NCBI GenBank assembly: GCA_030374765.1
Contig: JARGXX010000039.1
Location: 145,001 to 209,000 of the forward strand
From: Agarophyton chilense
Taxonomy: Eukaryota > Rhodophyta > Florideophyceae > Gracilariales > Gracilariaceae
DNA: 64,000 nucleotides
Direction: 5' to 3'
Below, piece by piece: positions 20,337 to 28,855 of the stretch (its first letter is position 1; every line of letters starts with the position of its first letter). The position numbers were made by a program, and so were the translations under genes. Under the pieces are notes generated by a model. The model searched no databases and had not been told where the DNA came from. It saw nothing but the letters and a program-made list of their open reading frames with translations.

Positions 20337-20999
20337 TCATTTAATTTTAATATCATGCAAATAACGAAAAAAAGAAAAATAACATACTAAATTTTTCTTT
20401 TTAGAAATGTACTTAATTAATAACTTATTACTTAAATCATTAATAATTTTGTTAACTGTAATTGGATTACTTCCTGTAATATAACTAATAGTTTTTTGTG
20501 ATAATTCAAAAGGAATTGCAATATAGTTATTATTCAATACGCCAAATTCACGACATAAAAACAATAATAACTGAATTACTCTATATCTAATAGACTTGTG
20601 TAATAATATGCATGATGAATTTTCATACTGTCTTAAAGTATAACGAAATACATCCATTAATTTAAATATATTTGATAAATATTTAAAATTAGCAATGGAA
20701 TCCAACCAGATAAATTTAATAAAGTAAGTATTTTCTAATGCAATAACTTTATAATAGAAGTAATTAGAACCCAAAGAAGTGATATTAAAATCGATTATAC
20801 TATTGCTGGTTAAAATAGCTAAAAAAAAGGACTCGCCATTAGTAAATATTTTCATCATATATACAGTACCGTAAAAGACTATGACTACTGGCTTATAGTT
20901 TGTAGAATATTGAAATATTAAAGAATCACCTTTCTTTAATTTATATACATAAAAGGGGGTTTCTGATTCTAAAAATAATCGCATCCATTTATTATCCAT
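20337..20999 (-). CDS. ycf28: NtcA-like CRP/FNR-family regulator Ycf28
   Basis: 220 residues with CRP-family architecture: an N-terminal cyclic-nucleotide-binding-type beta barrel (about 20-110), a dimerisation helix and a C-terminal helix-turn-helix in IPFELSQKTISYITGSNPIT followed by VNKIINDLSNK. In cyanobacteria NtcA activates nitrogen-assimilation genes in response to 2-oxoglutarate; the plastid protein is assumed to have a related role. The recognition helix differs from the usual GSTRVTVTRLLG, with an S-N-P-I-T-V-N-K-I-I-N version, so its DNA target may differ. It is divergent from ycf29, another regulator, 63 nt away. Confidence 0.88.
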   Translation of the reverse strand: MDNKWMRLFLESETPFYVYKLKKGDSLIFQYSTNYKPVVIVFYGTVYMMKIFTNGESFFLAILTSNSIIDFNITSLGSNYFYYKVIALENTYFIKFIWLDSIANFKYLSNIFKLMDVFRYTLRQYENSSCILLHKSIRYRVIQLLLFLCREFGVLNNNYIAIPFELSQKTISYITGSNPITVNKIINDLSNKLLIKYISKKKNLVCYFSFFRYLHDIKIK

Positions 21000-21062
21000 A
21001 ATTATTATTGTCTTATTAATAATTAGACTCTTGCTAATATAATTATTTTGTATATTTTAATA

Positions 21063-21707
21063 ATGAAGAAAAAAATATTAATTATAGATGATGATATAAA
21101 TTTACTCAATTCAATGGCTTCTTACTTAGTCTCTGAAGGTTTCATAATAGACATTGCAACTAATGGACATCAGGTATTAAAAAAATTAAATATTATTAAG
21201 CCAAACTTAATAATTACTGATATTATGATGCCAAAGATAAACGGTTATGATTTAATTAAACAAATACGCTCTGATAAAAGATGGTACCACACTCCTGTCA
21301 TTTTTTTAACTGCAAAAGGTATGACACATGACCGTATTTTAGGATATGAATTAGGTTGTAATGCATATGTCACTAAACCATTTTATCCAGACGAATTAAT
21401 ATCGATAATAAATAATATATTTAAACACCTAGAAGTTTGGAAAAAAAATACAAATAATCATACACAAAATTTTAATAATGAAACAAAAAATTTAATTTTC
21501 AATTCTCTAACTTCAAGAGAATATAGCATTCTTGTATTAGTAGCACAAGGTTGCACAAATAAAGAAATTGCCAATAAGCTCAATTTAAGCACAAGAAACA
21601 TCGAAAAATATGTGAGTCGTTTACTCAATAAAACCAAAACAAGAAATCGTACTGAATTGGCAAAGTTGACTCTATTAAATTATTTACATATAAGGCAGGG
21701 CGAATGA
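21063..21707 (+). CDS. ycf29: NarL/LuxR-type response regulator Ycf29
   Basis: 214 residues. The receiver domain (about 1-120) has the acidic pocket IDDD, the phospho-acceptor Asp in LIITDIMMPKINGYDL, and the conserved Lys in VTKPFYPDEL. The C-terminal LuxR-type helix-turn-helix reads LTSREYSILVLVAQGCTNKE, IANKLNLSTRNIEKYV. Start is ATG 21063 (MKKKILIIDDD); a TTG five codons upstream is not needed. Its signalling kinase is not in this window. The last 10 nt overlap the 3' end of trnH on the opposite strand. Confidence 0.93.
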   Translation: MKKKILIIDDDINLLNSMASYLVSEGFIIDIATNGHQVLKKLNIIKPNLIITDIMMPKINGYDLIKQIRSDKRWYHTPVIFLTAKGMTHDRILGYELGCNAYVTKPFYPDELISIINNIFKHLEVWKKNTNNHTQNFNNETKNLIFNSLTSREYSILVLVAQGCTNKEIANKLNLSTRNIEKYVSRLLNKTKTRNRTELAKLTLLNYLHIRQGE

Positions 21708-21772
21708 CGGGACTCGAACCCGCGAATAATGGAGCCACAACCCACTGCCTTAACCTCTTGGCTACATCCGCC
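21698..21772 (-). tRNA. trnH-GTG: tRNA-His(GTG)
   Basis: A 75-nt cloverleaf on the minus strand. Acceptor GGCGGAT/ATTCGCC with discriminator C, anticodon GTG in GGGTT-GTG-GCTCC, T arm CGGGTTCGAGTCCCG. Its 3' end overlaps the ycf29 stop region by 10 nt. The encoded base before G1 is T, so the G-1 identity base would have to be added or trimmed from another form. Confidence 0.94.
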
Positions 21773-21866
21773 ATAAATAAAAATTATAATAATGAAGTAT
21801 AATACTTTTTGATGTATAAGTCTACAGTTTTTATGAATTTAATTAAATCTTATAATAAGATATAAT

Positions 21867-22082
21867 ATGAATACAACATACAATACAATTTTTATTAATG
21901 GACAAGCATTCAATTGCTATATATATATGTCACTTAAAGAAGTCTTAATATATCTAGAATTTGAACTAAACTCAATCGTAGTAGAACATAATAACAATAT
22001 TATCCATATTACAGAATTAGATAAAACTTTCTTAAAGCCGAAAGATAAAATAGAAATTATTACAATTGTTGGAGGTGGTTAA
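21867..22082 (+). CDS. thiS: Thiamine sulfur-carrier protein ThiS (Ycf40)
   Basis: 71 residues with the beta-grasp fold pattern of ThiS/MoaD and the diagnostic C-terminal Gly-Gly (IEIITIVGGG). ThiS is adenylated at this tail by a ThiF/MoeB-type enzyme, thiocarboxylated, and donates sulfur to ThiG for thiazole synthesis. Internal segments SLKEVLIYLEF, IVVEHNNNII and LKPKDKIEII fit the family. It ends 3 nt before the convergent rps1. Confidence 0.9.
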   Translation: MNTTYNTIFINGQAFNCYIYMSLKEVLIYLEFELNSIVVEHNNNIIHITELDKTFLKPKDKIEIITIVGGG

Positions 22083-22085
22083 AGA

Positions 22086-22883
22086 TTAAACAACTTCTCT
22101 TCTAGAGACAGATAATCTAGCTTGTTTCATATCTATATGAATAATTCTGACTTTAATTTTATGACCAATGCGAAATACTCGATTTATATTATTTATATAC
22201 TTATAACCGATTTCTGATATATGTAATAATGCAGGTATGCCATAGATATTAATAAATATACCATATTGTTTAATTTGAATAATTTGGCCATAAACAAGTC
22301 TACCTACTCTTAGTAAGTTAGAATACAAATATAGTAAAGCCAGTTTATGACTTAAAATAATCTTATTTGTCTTTTCATCTACTAACAAGATTTTACATGG
22401 CAAATAACACTTCAACATAGACTCATAAGTATTAAACAAAATTAAATGAGATCTAGGTATAAAACTTTGCAAACCTTCTAAGACTGTTAGAATACCACCT
22501 TGATTTATATTAATTAGAGGTACGTATAAAATTATTTCTTCTGCTTCAAGTTGCTTAATACGCTTCCAAGCTCTTATATATTCTAATCTTTTAATAGATA
22601 GTAATAACTGTTGCCTTTCTTTATTGTAAGCAAAAACAAAAAACTCCCTTGTAGTATTTACTACATGCATTAGATCATAATTACTATAATCTGAACCTAA
22701 TAAAACTTCATTAAGTGGTAAATAACCTGCAATATCAACACCCACATCTACTAAAAAACCTTTTGATTCCTGATGAAAAACTGTTCCAGCTATAATGTCA
22801 CCTGAATGCAAATTATAACTATATTGCGTTAATATAGCTCCAAAATCTTTTTCTGAAAAACCTATTGAACTTATATCTTGCAT
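22086..22883 (-). CDS. rps1: Small ribosomal subunit protein bS1
   Basis: 265 residues made of three S1 RNA-binding domains: GDIIAGTVFHQESKGFLVDV (first), an internal copy around QGGILTVLEGLQSFIPRSHL, and a C-terminal one reading GQIIQIKQYGIFINIYGIPA followed by LLHISEIG. Plastid and cyanobacterial bS1 have three domains, in contrast to six in E. coli. It helps mRNA bind the 30S subunit. Confidence 0.93.
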   Translation of the reverse strand: MQDISSIGFSEKDFGAILTQYSYNLHSGDIIAGTVFHQESKGFLVDVGVDIAGYLPLNEVLLGSDYSNYDLMHVVNTTREFFVFAYNKERQQLLLSIKRLEYIRAWKRIKQLEAEEIILYVPLININQGGILTVLEGLQSFIPRSHLILFNTYESMLKCYLPCKILLVDEKTNKIILSHKLALLYLYSNLLRVGRLVYGQIIQIKQYGIFINIYGIPALLHISEIGYKYINNINRVFRIGHKIKVRIIHIDMKQARLSVSRREVV

Positions 22884-22954
22884 TTTGATGATTGTGAATA
22901 AAGAATTAATAAGACATCATTTTTTTTAAAAAAAATATATTATATTACTTACAT

Positions 22955-23345
22955 AAGTAAACGTAGGTAGTTGCAAATTTTGCTACAAATTTGAGGAAAG
23001 TCCGGGCTCTAAAATAATATAGCTGCATAATAGACAGTATAGGTAACTATAAGGAAAGTGCCACAGAAAAAAACCGCCTAATCGAAGACTTAGGTAAGGG
23101 TGCAAAGGTGCAGTAAAAGCGTACCAGAAGTATGATTAAAGTGCTTGCTAGGCAAACCCCATATAAGAGCAAAGTAGTAAACTGAAATTTATCGAAAAGA
23201 TAATATTTTATCGTTTATCTTCATTACTGCAAAGAGATTATATGTAGATATAAAATTAAGATTAATAACTACCCTTAATAACTTTAAGTTGTAAATATAT
23301 AAATTTAAAAGTTATTACGAACAAAATCCGGCTTATGATTTACTT
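22955..23345 (+). ncRNA. rnpB: RNase P RNA
   Basis: Two universally conserved segments of bacterial-type RNase P RNA are present: GAGGAAAGTCCGGGCTC at 22993-23009 (5' strand of P4 region) and ACAAAATCCGGCTTA at 23321-23335 (3' strand). The ends pair as P1: AAGTAAA at 22955-22961 with TTTACTT at 23339-23345. Internal AAACCCCATATAAGAGCAAA resembles the J-region typical of cyanobacterial/plastid RNAs. About 391 nt, normal for red algal plastids. It is the catalytic RNA that matures tRNA 5' ends. Confidence 0.93.
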
Positions 23346-23384
23346 TTCTATATATAAATGAAAACAATATATACTTTAAATTAT

Positions 23385-25481
23385 TTAATACAACTTATAC
23401 TCATTTAACAAATTAACTATTTCTTGATCAATACGATTGATATCACTATAGTTCAAAGTTCTATTATGAGCTCTATAAACTATACGTAACCCAACATTAT
23501 AAAAAGTATTTATAGACTTATTTCTATAATGATTAAAAACTTCTATTGACTCAATTAAACTATTATTATAATTTAATATTTGTGCTTTGATAAAAGAAAT
23601 AGTACAAGAATTTTTCACAGTTAAAGATATATCTCTAGTCAAGCTTGGGTAGCTTGAATAAGGATGAATTATAGCACTTACATGATTTGAAGATTCTATA
23701 GAGCTAATTAATTTCATTAAATCAAACTCAAAAACATAAGTAGAATTAGAATCATTATTATTGGATAACTTACCAAATAGACCTATCTCTTGATTAGCTC
23801 TATTATAGATAATAGCTGCCCAGTTAATATTTAATAAATTAATTAAATTAACAAATAAATTGCTTTGATCTAAATTACTTATTTTTTTCCAAACTACCGG
23901 TACTTCTAACCTGTCTAAAAATTCTTCAACAATACCTTTAGCATGAAACCAACTTAATGATTCTTCTTTATCAGACCACGAAGATCGCAAAAAGATAGAA
24001 TTAGCAATTAATCCAGATAAATGCAAAAATTCAAATGAGTTTAGATTATTATCGTACTTTAAACTTGATGAAGGTAGTCGAAAAACTTTACCAATCTCAA
24101 ACACTTCAATATCTTTGTTGCCCTGTCTCAAATTATCTTTTTGATTTAACATTAACTGCACTATTAAACTACTTCTTAAAACAGATTGATCTTGAACTAA
24201 AGGATTATAGACCTTAATTTGTTTACCATCATAAAATGCCGAATAATCATAAAAAGAATAATTTTGAGCTTCATGTAAGCCTAAACAGCGCAATAAATAA
24301 CGAATTTTATATACTTTATTTACAAATATATTATTTAAAAAAATATTTTTATTATCAATAGAATTTAATGGTAACTTACTAATAAAATTATTAAAACCGT
24401 ACATTCTTGCTATCTCTTCAATTACGTCAATTGGTCTTACAATATCATCTTGCCTATAAATAGGAATATGTATTTTAAAAGACTTTTTTAAAGGATCATA
24501 AATTGGTAAAAAATTTAACCTTTCTAACAAAGTAAAAATTTCTTTTACCGTTAAGTGAAGGTATGCACGTCTTCTTACTGAGCCTAAAACATCTTGTATT
24601 TGAACTTTTTTAACAAATATGATTTGAGATGTATTATATAACTTATGATATCCGTAAAATTTCCCTAATGTTGCACATCCAAATGACCCCAACAAGTAAA
24701 CTGATTCATAAAATGCATTAAGAAAATCAGATCTTAAACCCTGATTTAAGCACTGTTGTGATAAATTTGTAATCAAATTTAATTTCTTCTGGACATTGTT
24801 AAGATATTGTTTATTACATACGTAACCAAATAAAATTATAGAATTTGTTACTATATCACATTTAATATTGTCATTTATAGAAAAACCAATAGAAGATAGT
24901 ACAACATCGTCATATCTTATCACTTCTAAATCAATATTAGGAGAATTAAACAAAATATTGCTTTTTTTTTGTAAACTAAATAAAGAGTACTGGATTGGTG
25001 TAGAAGTTATTTTATTTTTATCAAATATTTCTATAGATTGTCCCCATTTTAAATAGATATATTCTGGAATATCTGTTAGTAAATTCAATGGCTTAATATT
25101 ATAGCTACTTAAATAATGTTGAAGCCATAAAGGAGATTTATTATTATAAAAATACTTAACGTGAACTATAGATAAATCCAACAAAGATATACTACTTGAT
25201 ATATTAAGATGATTAGTGGTAGTAGCTATAGAATCTTTATATAATTTAAATTTCAAATCTCTATTAACAATAGAGCTTATTTCTCTAGCTAAACCTACTA
25301 TACTTAGTATGTCTTGTCGATTAGCTGTTGTCGTGACATCAAATATTATATCATCAGTAGATGAATTACTTACAATATTTTCTATTTCAAAACCTGATAA
25401 ACTTAATTTACTTACAAGGGTACTGAATTTTATATTATTTAAATCTACAATTTGTTGAAGCCATCTTAAAGAGAATTTCAT
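23385..25481 (-). CDS. pheT: Phenylalanyl-tRNA synthetase beta subunit
   Basis: 698 residues starting MKFSLRWLQQIVDLNN. The B1 region (FDVTTTANRQDILSIVGLAREI), B5 (RPIDVIEEIARMYGF), the core LGLHEAQNYSF and SVLRSSLIVQLMLNQ, and the C-terminal anticodon-binding B8 domain (HPYSSYPSLTRDISL) are all visible. The tRNA-binding OB domain of long bacterial PheT is missing, as in the shorter cyanobacterial/plastid form. The alpha subunit is not in this window and is presumably nuclear-encoded. Its substrate gene trnF lies 3 kb away. Confidence 0.95.
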   Translation of the reverse strand: MKFSLRWLQQIVDLNNIKFSTLVSKLSLSGFEIENIVSNSSTDDIIFDVTTTANRQDILSIVGLAREISSIVNRDLKFKLYKDSIATTTNHLNISSSISLLDLSIVHVKYFYNNKSPLWLQHYLSSYNIKPLNLLTDIPEYIYLKWGQSIEIFDKNKITSTPIQYSLFSLQKKSNILFNSPNIDLEVIRYDDVVLSSIGFSINDNIKCDIVTNSIILFGYVCNKQYLNNVQKKLNLITNLSQQCLNQGLRSDFLNAFYESVYLLGSFGCATLGKFYGYHKLYNTSQIIFVKKVQIQDVLGSVRRRAYLHLTVKEIFTLLERLNFLPIYDPLKKSFKIHIPIYRQDDIVRPIDVIEEIARMYGFNNFISKLPLNSIDNKNIFLNNIFVNKVYKIRYLLRCLGLHEAQNYSFYDYSAFYDGKQIKVYNPLVQDQSVLRSSLIVQLMLNQKDNLRQGNKDIEVFEIGKVFRLPSSSLKYDNNLNSFEFLHLSGLIANSIFLRSSWSDKEESLSWFHAKGIVEEFLDRLEVPVVWKKISNLDQSNLFVNLINLLNINWAAIIYNRANQEIGLFGKLSNNNDSNSTYVFEFDLMKLISSIESSNHVSAIIHPYSSYPSLTRDISLTVKNSCTISFIKAQILNYNNSLIESIEVFNHYRNKSINTFYNVGLRIVYRAHNRTLNYSDINRIDQEIVNLLNEYKLY

Positions 25482-25558
25482 ATGTAAAAATACTGAATAT
25501 AACTAACATTCATAATTTAATATCATTAGTATACAACTTTAATAAATTCAAGTTAGGA

Positions 25559-25903
25559 TTACTTAGCTTTTGTAAAAGAAAGCTTATTCTCATTAGCATA
25601 TTTTTCCATAAAACGCATAAACCGATCCCATTCTTGTGGGCTCTTAATAATATATATAGCCTCTATAGCCTGAGGTTTACCATTAATAAACTTAGCACTC
25701 ACATCCCTTGTCATAAGCTCACCTTCATCATCTTTCAAATACATTCCCGTAATATCTCCCTTATCTTCCATACCAGACTTCAAAATATCAGGATTATTAA
25801 ATCGAAATGTTGCTGTACCTTTGCTACCATCTCTTGATCGAGTTAAAGAAACATCAGCAACTACTGTTTCATTAATTCCTTTGATAAACTGAATAACAGT
25901 CAT
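25559..25903 (-). CDS. psb28: Photosystem II assembly protein Psb28
   Basis: 114 residues with the conserved core [34 protein letters not shown] and the C-terminal [14 protein letters not shown]. Psb28 binds the cytoplasmic/stromal face of immature photosystem II complexes, near CP47 and cytochrome b559, and is absent from the mature complex. Length is typical. It is divergent from clpC. Confidence 0.96.
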   Translation of the reverse strand: MTVIQFIKGINETVVADVSLTRSRDGSKGTATFRFNNPDILKSGMEDKGDITGMYLKDDEGELMTRDVSAKFINGKPQAIEAIYIIKSPQEWDRFMRFMEKYANENKLSFTKAK

Positions 25904-26166
25904 AAATATTTTCCTTAATTTAAAAAATATATAATAACTAACATAACATCAATATCTAAATTGAGTACTTATTATAAATAATAACAAAATTAAAGCCAAA
26001 GAATCTAATTATAATTCAATAATTAAAAAATGTAATTTCTAAATATTAATCCATATTTAGAAAATTCATTATAAAACTTTTATATACAACTCTTAAGTTA
26101 CATATAAAAATGTGTTATTATTATTTAATATCAAAGGTAATAAACAAATTAACTTGCTTGTATTAA

Positions 26167-28635
26167 ATGTTTGAACGATTTACAGAAAAAGCAATCAAAG
26201 TTATCATGCTTGCTCAAGAAGAAGCTAGACGATTAGGCCACAACTTTGTGGGTACAGAACAAATTTTGTTAGGTTTAATAGGTGAAGGCACAGGAATTGC
26301 TGCACAAGTGTTGAAATCTATGAATGTAAATTTAAAAGACGCACGCATAGAAGTAGAAAAAATTATTGGAAGAGGGTCTGGGTTTGTTGCAGTGGAAATA
26401 CCTTTTACACCAAGAGCAAAAAGAGTTTTAGAACTTTCTTTAGAGGAAGCAAGGCAACTTGGACACAACTATATAGGTACAGAACATTTATTAATGGGTC
26501 TAGTACGTGAAGGAGAAGGTGTAGCTGCAAGAGTACTGGAAAATTTAGCTGTCAATGTAGCATCTATAAGAACAGAAGTTATACAAATGTTGGGCGACAC
26601 CACTGAAGCTAATACTAATGGAAATAGTAATACACAAACAAGAAGCAAAACTCCTACACTAGAAGAATTTGGATCAAACCTAACAGAATTAGCTATAGAA
26701 GGAATCCTAGATCCTGTAGTCGGAAGACAAAAAGAAATTGAAAGAGTAATACAAATTCTAGGAAGAAGAACAAAAAATAATCCCGTATTAATTGGAGAGC
26801 CAGGAGTAGGCAAAACTGCTATAGCAGAAGGCTTAGCGCAAAGAATTGCAAATAAAGATATACCTTCTATATTAGAAGATAAACTCGTTGTTACACTAGA
26901 TGTAGGTTTATTAGTAGCTGGTACAAAATATAGAGGAGAATTTGAAGAAAGACTTAAAAGAATCATGGATGAGATCAAGTCAGCTAACAATATTGTATTA
27001 GTTATAGATGAAGTACATACACTAATTGGAGCTGGAGCAGCTGAAGGAGCTATAGATGCAGCTAACCTATTAAAACCAGCATTAGCCAGAGGAGAATTGC
27101 AATGTATAGGTGCAACAACACTAGAAGAATATCGTAAACATATAGAGAAAGATGCCGCACTTGAAAGAAGATTCCAACCTGTATTAGTTGGAGAGCCAAG
27201 TGTAGAAGAAACTATCGAAATTTTATTTGGCTTGAGAGATAGATATGAAAAACACCATCAATTAAAAATGTCAGATGAAGCTTTAGCGGCTGCTGCTAAA
27301 TATGCTAATCAATATATTTCTGACCGCTTCTTACCTGACAAGGCAATTGACTTAATTGATGAAGCTGGCTCAAGGGTTAGATTACTGAACTCTCAACTAC
27401 CTCCAGCAGCAAGAGAATTAGATAAAGAGCTTAGGAATGTACTAAAAACAAAAGATGAAGCAATAAGAGCGCAAAAATACGAAAAAGCAGAACAATATCG
27501 AACAAGGGAAATGGAGATCAAGGCTCAAATTGCTGCTATTGCACAAAGTAAAAAAAATGAACCAAACATACAGATTGAAGACCCTGTAGTTACAGAAGAT
27601 GATATTGCAGAAATAGTTGCATTTTGGACTGGTATTCCAGTTACAAAATTAACTAAAAGCGAATCAGAAAAATTAATGCATATGGAAGAAACATTGCATA
27701 ATCGAATTATCGGACAAGATGAAGCTGTAGTAGCTGTTTCTAGAGCGATTAGAAGAGCAAGAGTTGGATTAAAGAATCCAAATCGACCTATTGCAAGCTT
27801 TATTTTTTCTGGACCTACAGGGGTTGGTAAAACAGAATTAACAAAAGCATTAGCTTCTTATTTCTTTGGTTCACAAGAAGCAATGGTTAGACTAGATATG
27901 TCTGAATACATGGAAAGACATACTGTATCTAAGTTAATAGGTTCACCACCTGGCTATGTGGGCTATAGTGAAGGGGGATATTTAACAGAAGCAGTTAGAA
28001 AACGCCCTTATACTGTGATTTTATTCGATGAGATTGAAAAAGCACATCCAGATATCTTTAATCTTTTACTACAAATCTTAGAAGATGGCAGGCTTACTGA
28101 TGCTAAAGGGAGAACTATAGATTTTAAGAATACTCTCTTAATCATGACATCTAATATAGGGTCAAAAGTGATAGAAAAAGGAGGAGGTGGCTTAGGTTTT
28201 GAGCTAGGAGAATCACAAACGGAATCACAGTATAACCGTATTAGATCATTAGTTAATGAAGAATTAAAACAATATTTTCGTCCTGAGTTTTTAAATAGAC
28301 TAGATGAAATTATTGTCTTTAGACAACTATCTAAAGATGAAGTACGCGAGATAGCAGAGATTATGCTGCAAGAAGTATTTGAACGTATTAAACAACAAGA
28401 AATTCAATTAGAAGTAACTGAGAGATTTAAAAACCGATTAGTCGATGAAGGATATAATCCTAGTTATGGTGCAAGACCACTGCGTAGAGCCGTAATGAGA
28501 TTATTAGAAGATAGTTTAGCAGAAGAAGTGTTATCAGGTAAAATCAAAGCTGGTGATAGCGCTGTTGTCGACGTAACGGATGAAGGAAAAGTAACTGTAT
28601 TATTAGGTGAACAGCTAGAGATTGTGAAACCTTAA
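26167..28635 (+). CDS. clpC: Clp protease ATP-binding subunit ClpC (Hsp100)
   Basis: 822 residues, the full length of the AAA+ unfoldase that feeds stromal substrates to the ClpP protease. Visible are two N-terminal Clp repeats ([15 protein letters not shown] and [15 protein letters not shown]), Walker A of D1 GEPGVGKT (210-217), a UVR-like middle segment ([20 protein letters not shown]) and Walker A of D2 GPTGVGKT (549-556). The last codons and stop (VKP-TAA) lie inside one arm of a perfect 30-bp inverted repeat. Confidence 0.98.
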   Translation: MFERFTEKAIKVIMLAQEEARRLGHNFVGTEQILLGLIGEGTGIAAQVLKSMNVNLKDARIEVEKIIGRGSGFVAVEIPFTPRAKRVLELSLEEARQLGHNYIGTEHLLMGLVREGEGVAARVLENLAVNVASIRTEVIQMLGDTTEANTNGNSNTQTRSKTPTLEEFGSNLTELAIEGILDPVVGRQKEIERVIQILGRRTKNNPVLIGEPGVGKTAIAEGLAQRIANKDIPSILEDKLVVTLDVGLLVAGTKYRGEFEERLKRIMDEIKSANNIVLVIDEVHTLIGAGAAEGAIDAANLLKPALARGELQCIGATTLEEYRKHIEKDAALERRFQPVLVGEPSVEETIEILFGLRDRYEKHHQLKMSDEALAAAAKYANQYISDRFLPDKAIDLIDEAGSRVRLLNSQLPPAARELDKELRNVLKTKDEAIRAQKYEKAEQYRTREMEIKAQIAAIAQSKKNEPNIQIEDPVVTEDDIAEIVAFWTGIPVTKLTKSESEKLMHMEETLHNRIIGQDEAVVAVSRAIRRARVGLKNPNRPIASFIFSGPTGVGKTELTKALASYFFGSQEAMVRLDMSEYMERHTVSKLIGSPPGYVGYSEGGYLTEAVRKRPYTVILFDEIEKAHPDIFNLLLQILEDGRLTDAKGRTIDFKNTLLIMTSNIGSKVIEKGGGGLGFELGESQTESQYNRIRSLVNEELKQYFRPEFLNRLDEIIVFRQLSKDEVREIAEIMLQEVFERIKQQEIQLEVTERFKNRLVDEGYNPSYGARPLRRAVMRLLEDSLAEEVLSGKIKAGDSAVVDVTDEGKVTVLLGEQLEIVKP

Positions 28636-28694
28636 GTAACAAAGATAACAATAGTAGATAAAAATACTATTGTTATCTTTGTTACTTAAGGTTT
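28627..28694. repeat. Perfect 30-bp inverted repeat spanning the clpC stop codon
   Basis: Arms 28627-28656 and 28665-28694 are exact reverse complements; the loop is the 8-nt GATAAAAA. The left arm contains the last clpC codons (AAA CCT TAA). The right arm ends 4 nt before the trnF gene on the opposite strand. It can form a very stable RNA hairpin for 3'-end formation of clpC and read-through from trnF. Perfect pairing over coding bases is unusual. Confidence 0.85.
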
Positions 28695-28697
28695 ATA

Positions 28698-28770
28698 TGC
28701 CAGGAACCAGATTTGAACTGGTGACACGAGGATTTTCAGTCCACTGCTCTACCAACTGAGCTATCCCGGC
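28698..28770 (-). tRNA. trnF-GAA: tRNA-Phe(GAA)
   Basis: A 73-nt cloverleaf on the minus strand: acceptor GCCGGGA/TCCTGGC, anticodon GAA in GGACT-GAA-AATCC, T arm CCAGTTCAAATCTGG, discriminator A. Confidence 0.96.
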
Positions 28771-28855
28771 TATTAATACACTTGAGTTACTGTAACATAA
28801 TTCTATAAAAATTACAATAAAAAATAAAAAGAGATATTAAGCACCTTGTATCAAT

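Noticed and set aside
28665..28694. A second copy of the clpC 3' end as a gene duplication
   Set aside because: It is only the reverse-complement arm of the hairpin, 30 nt long, and does not extend into further clpC sequence.
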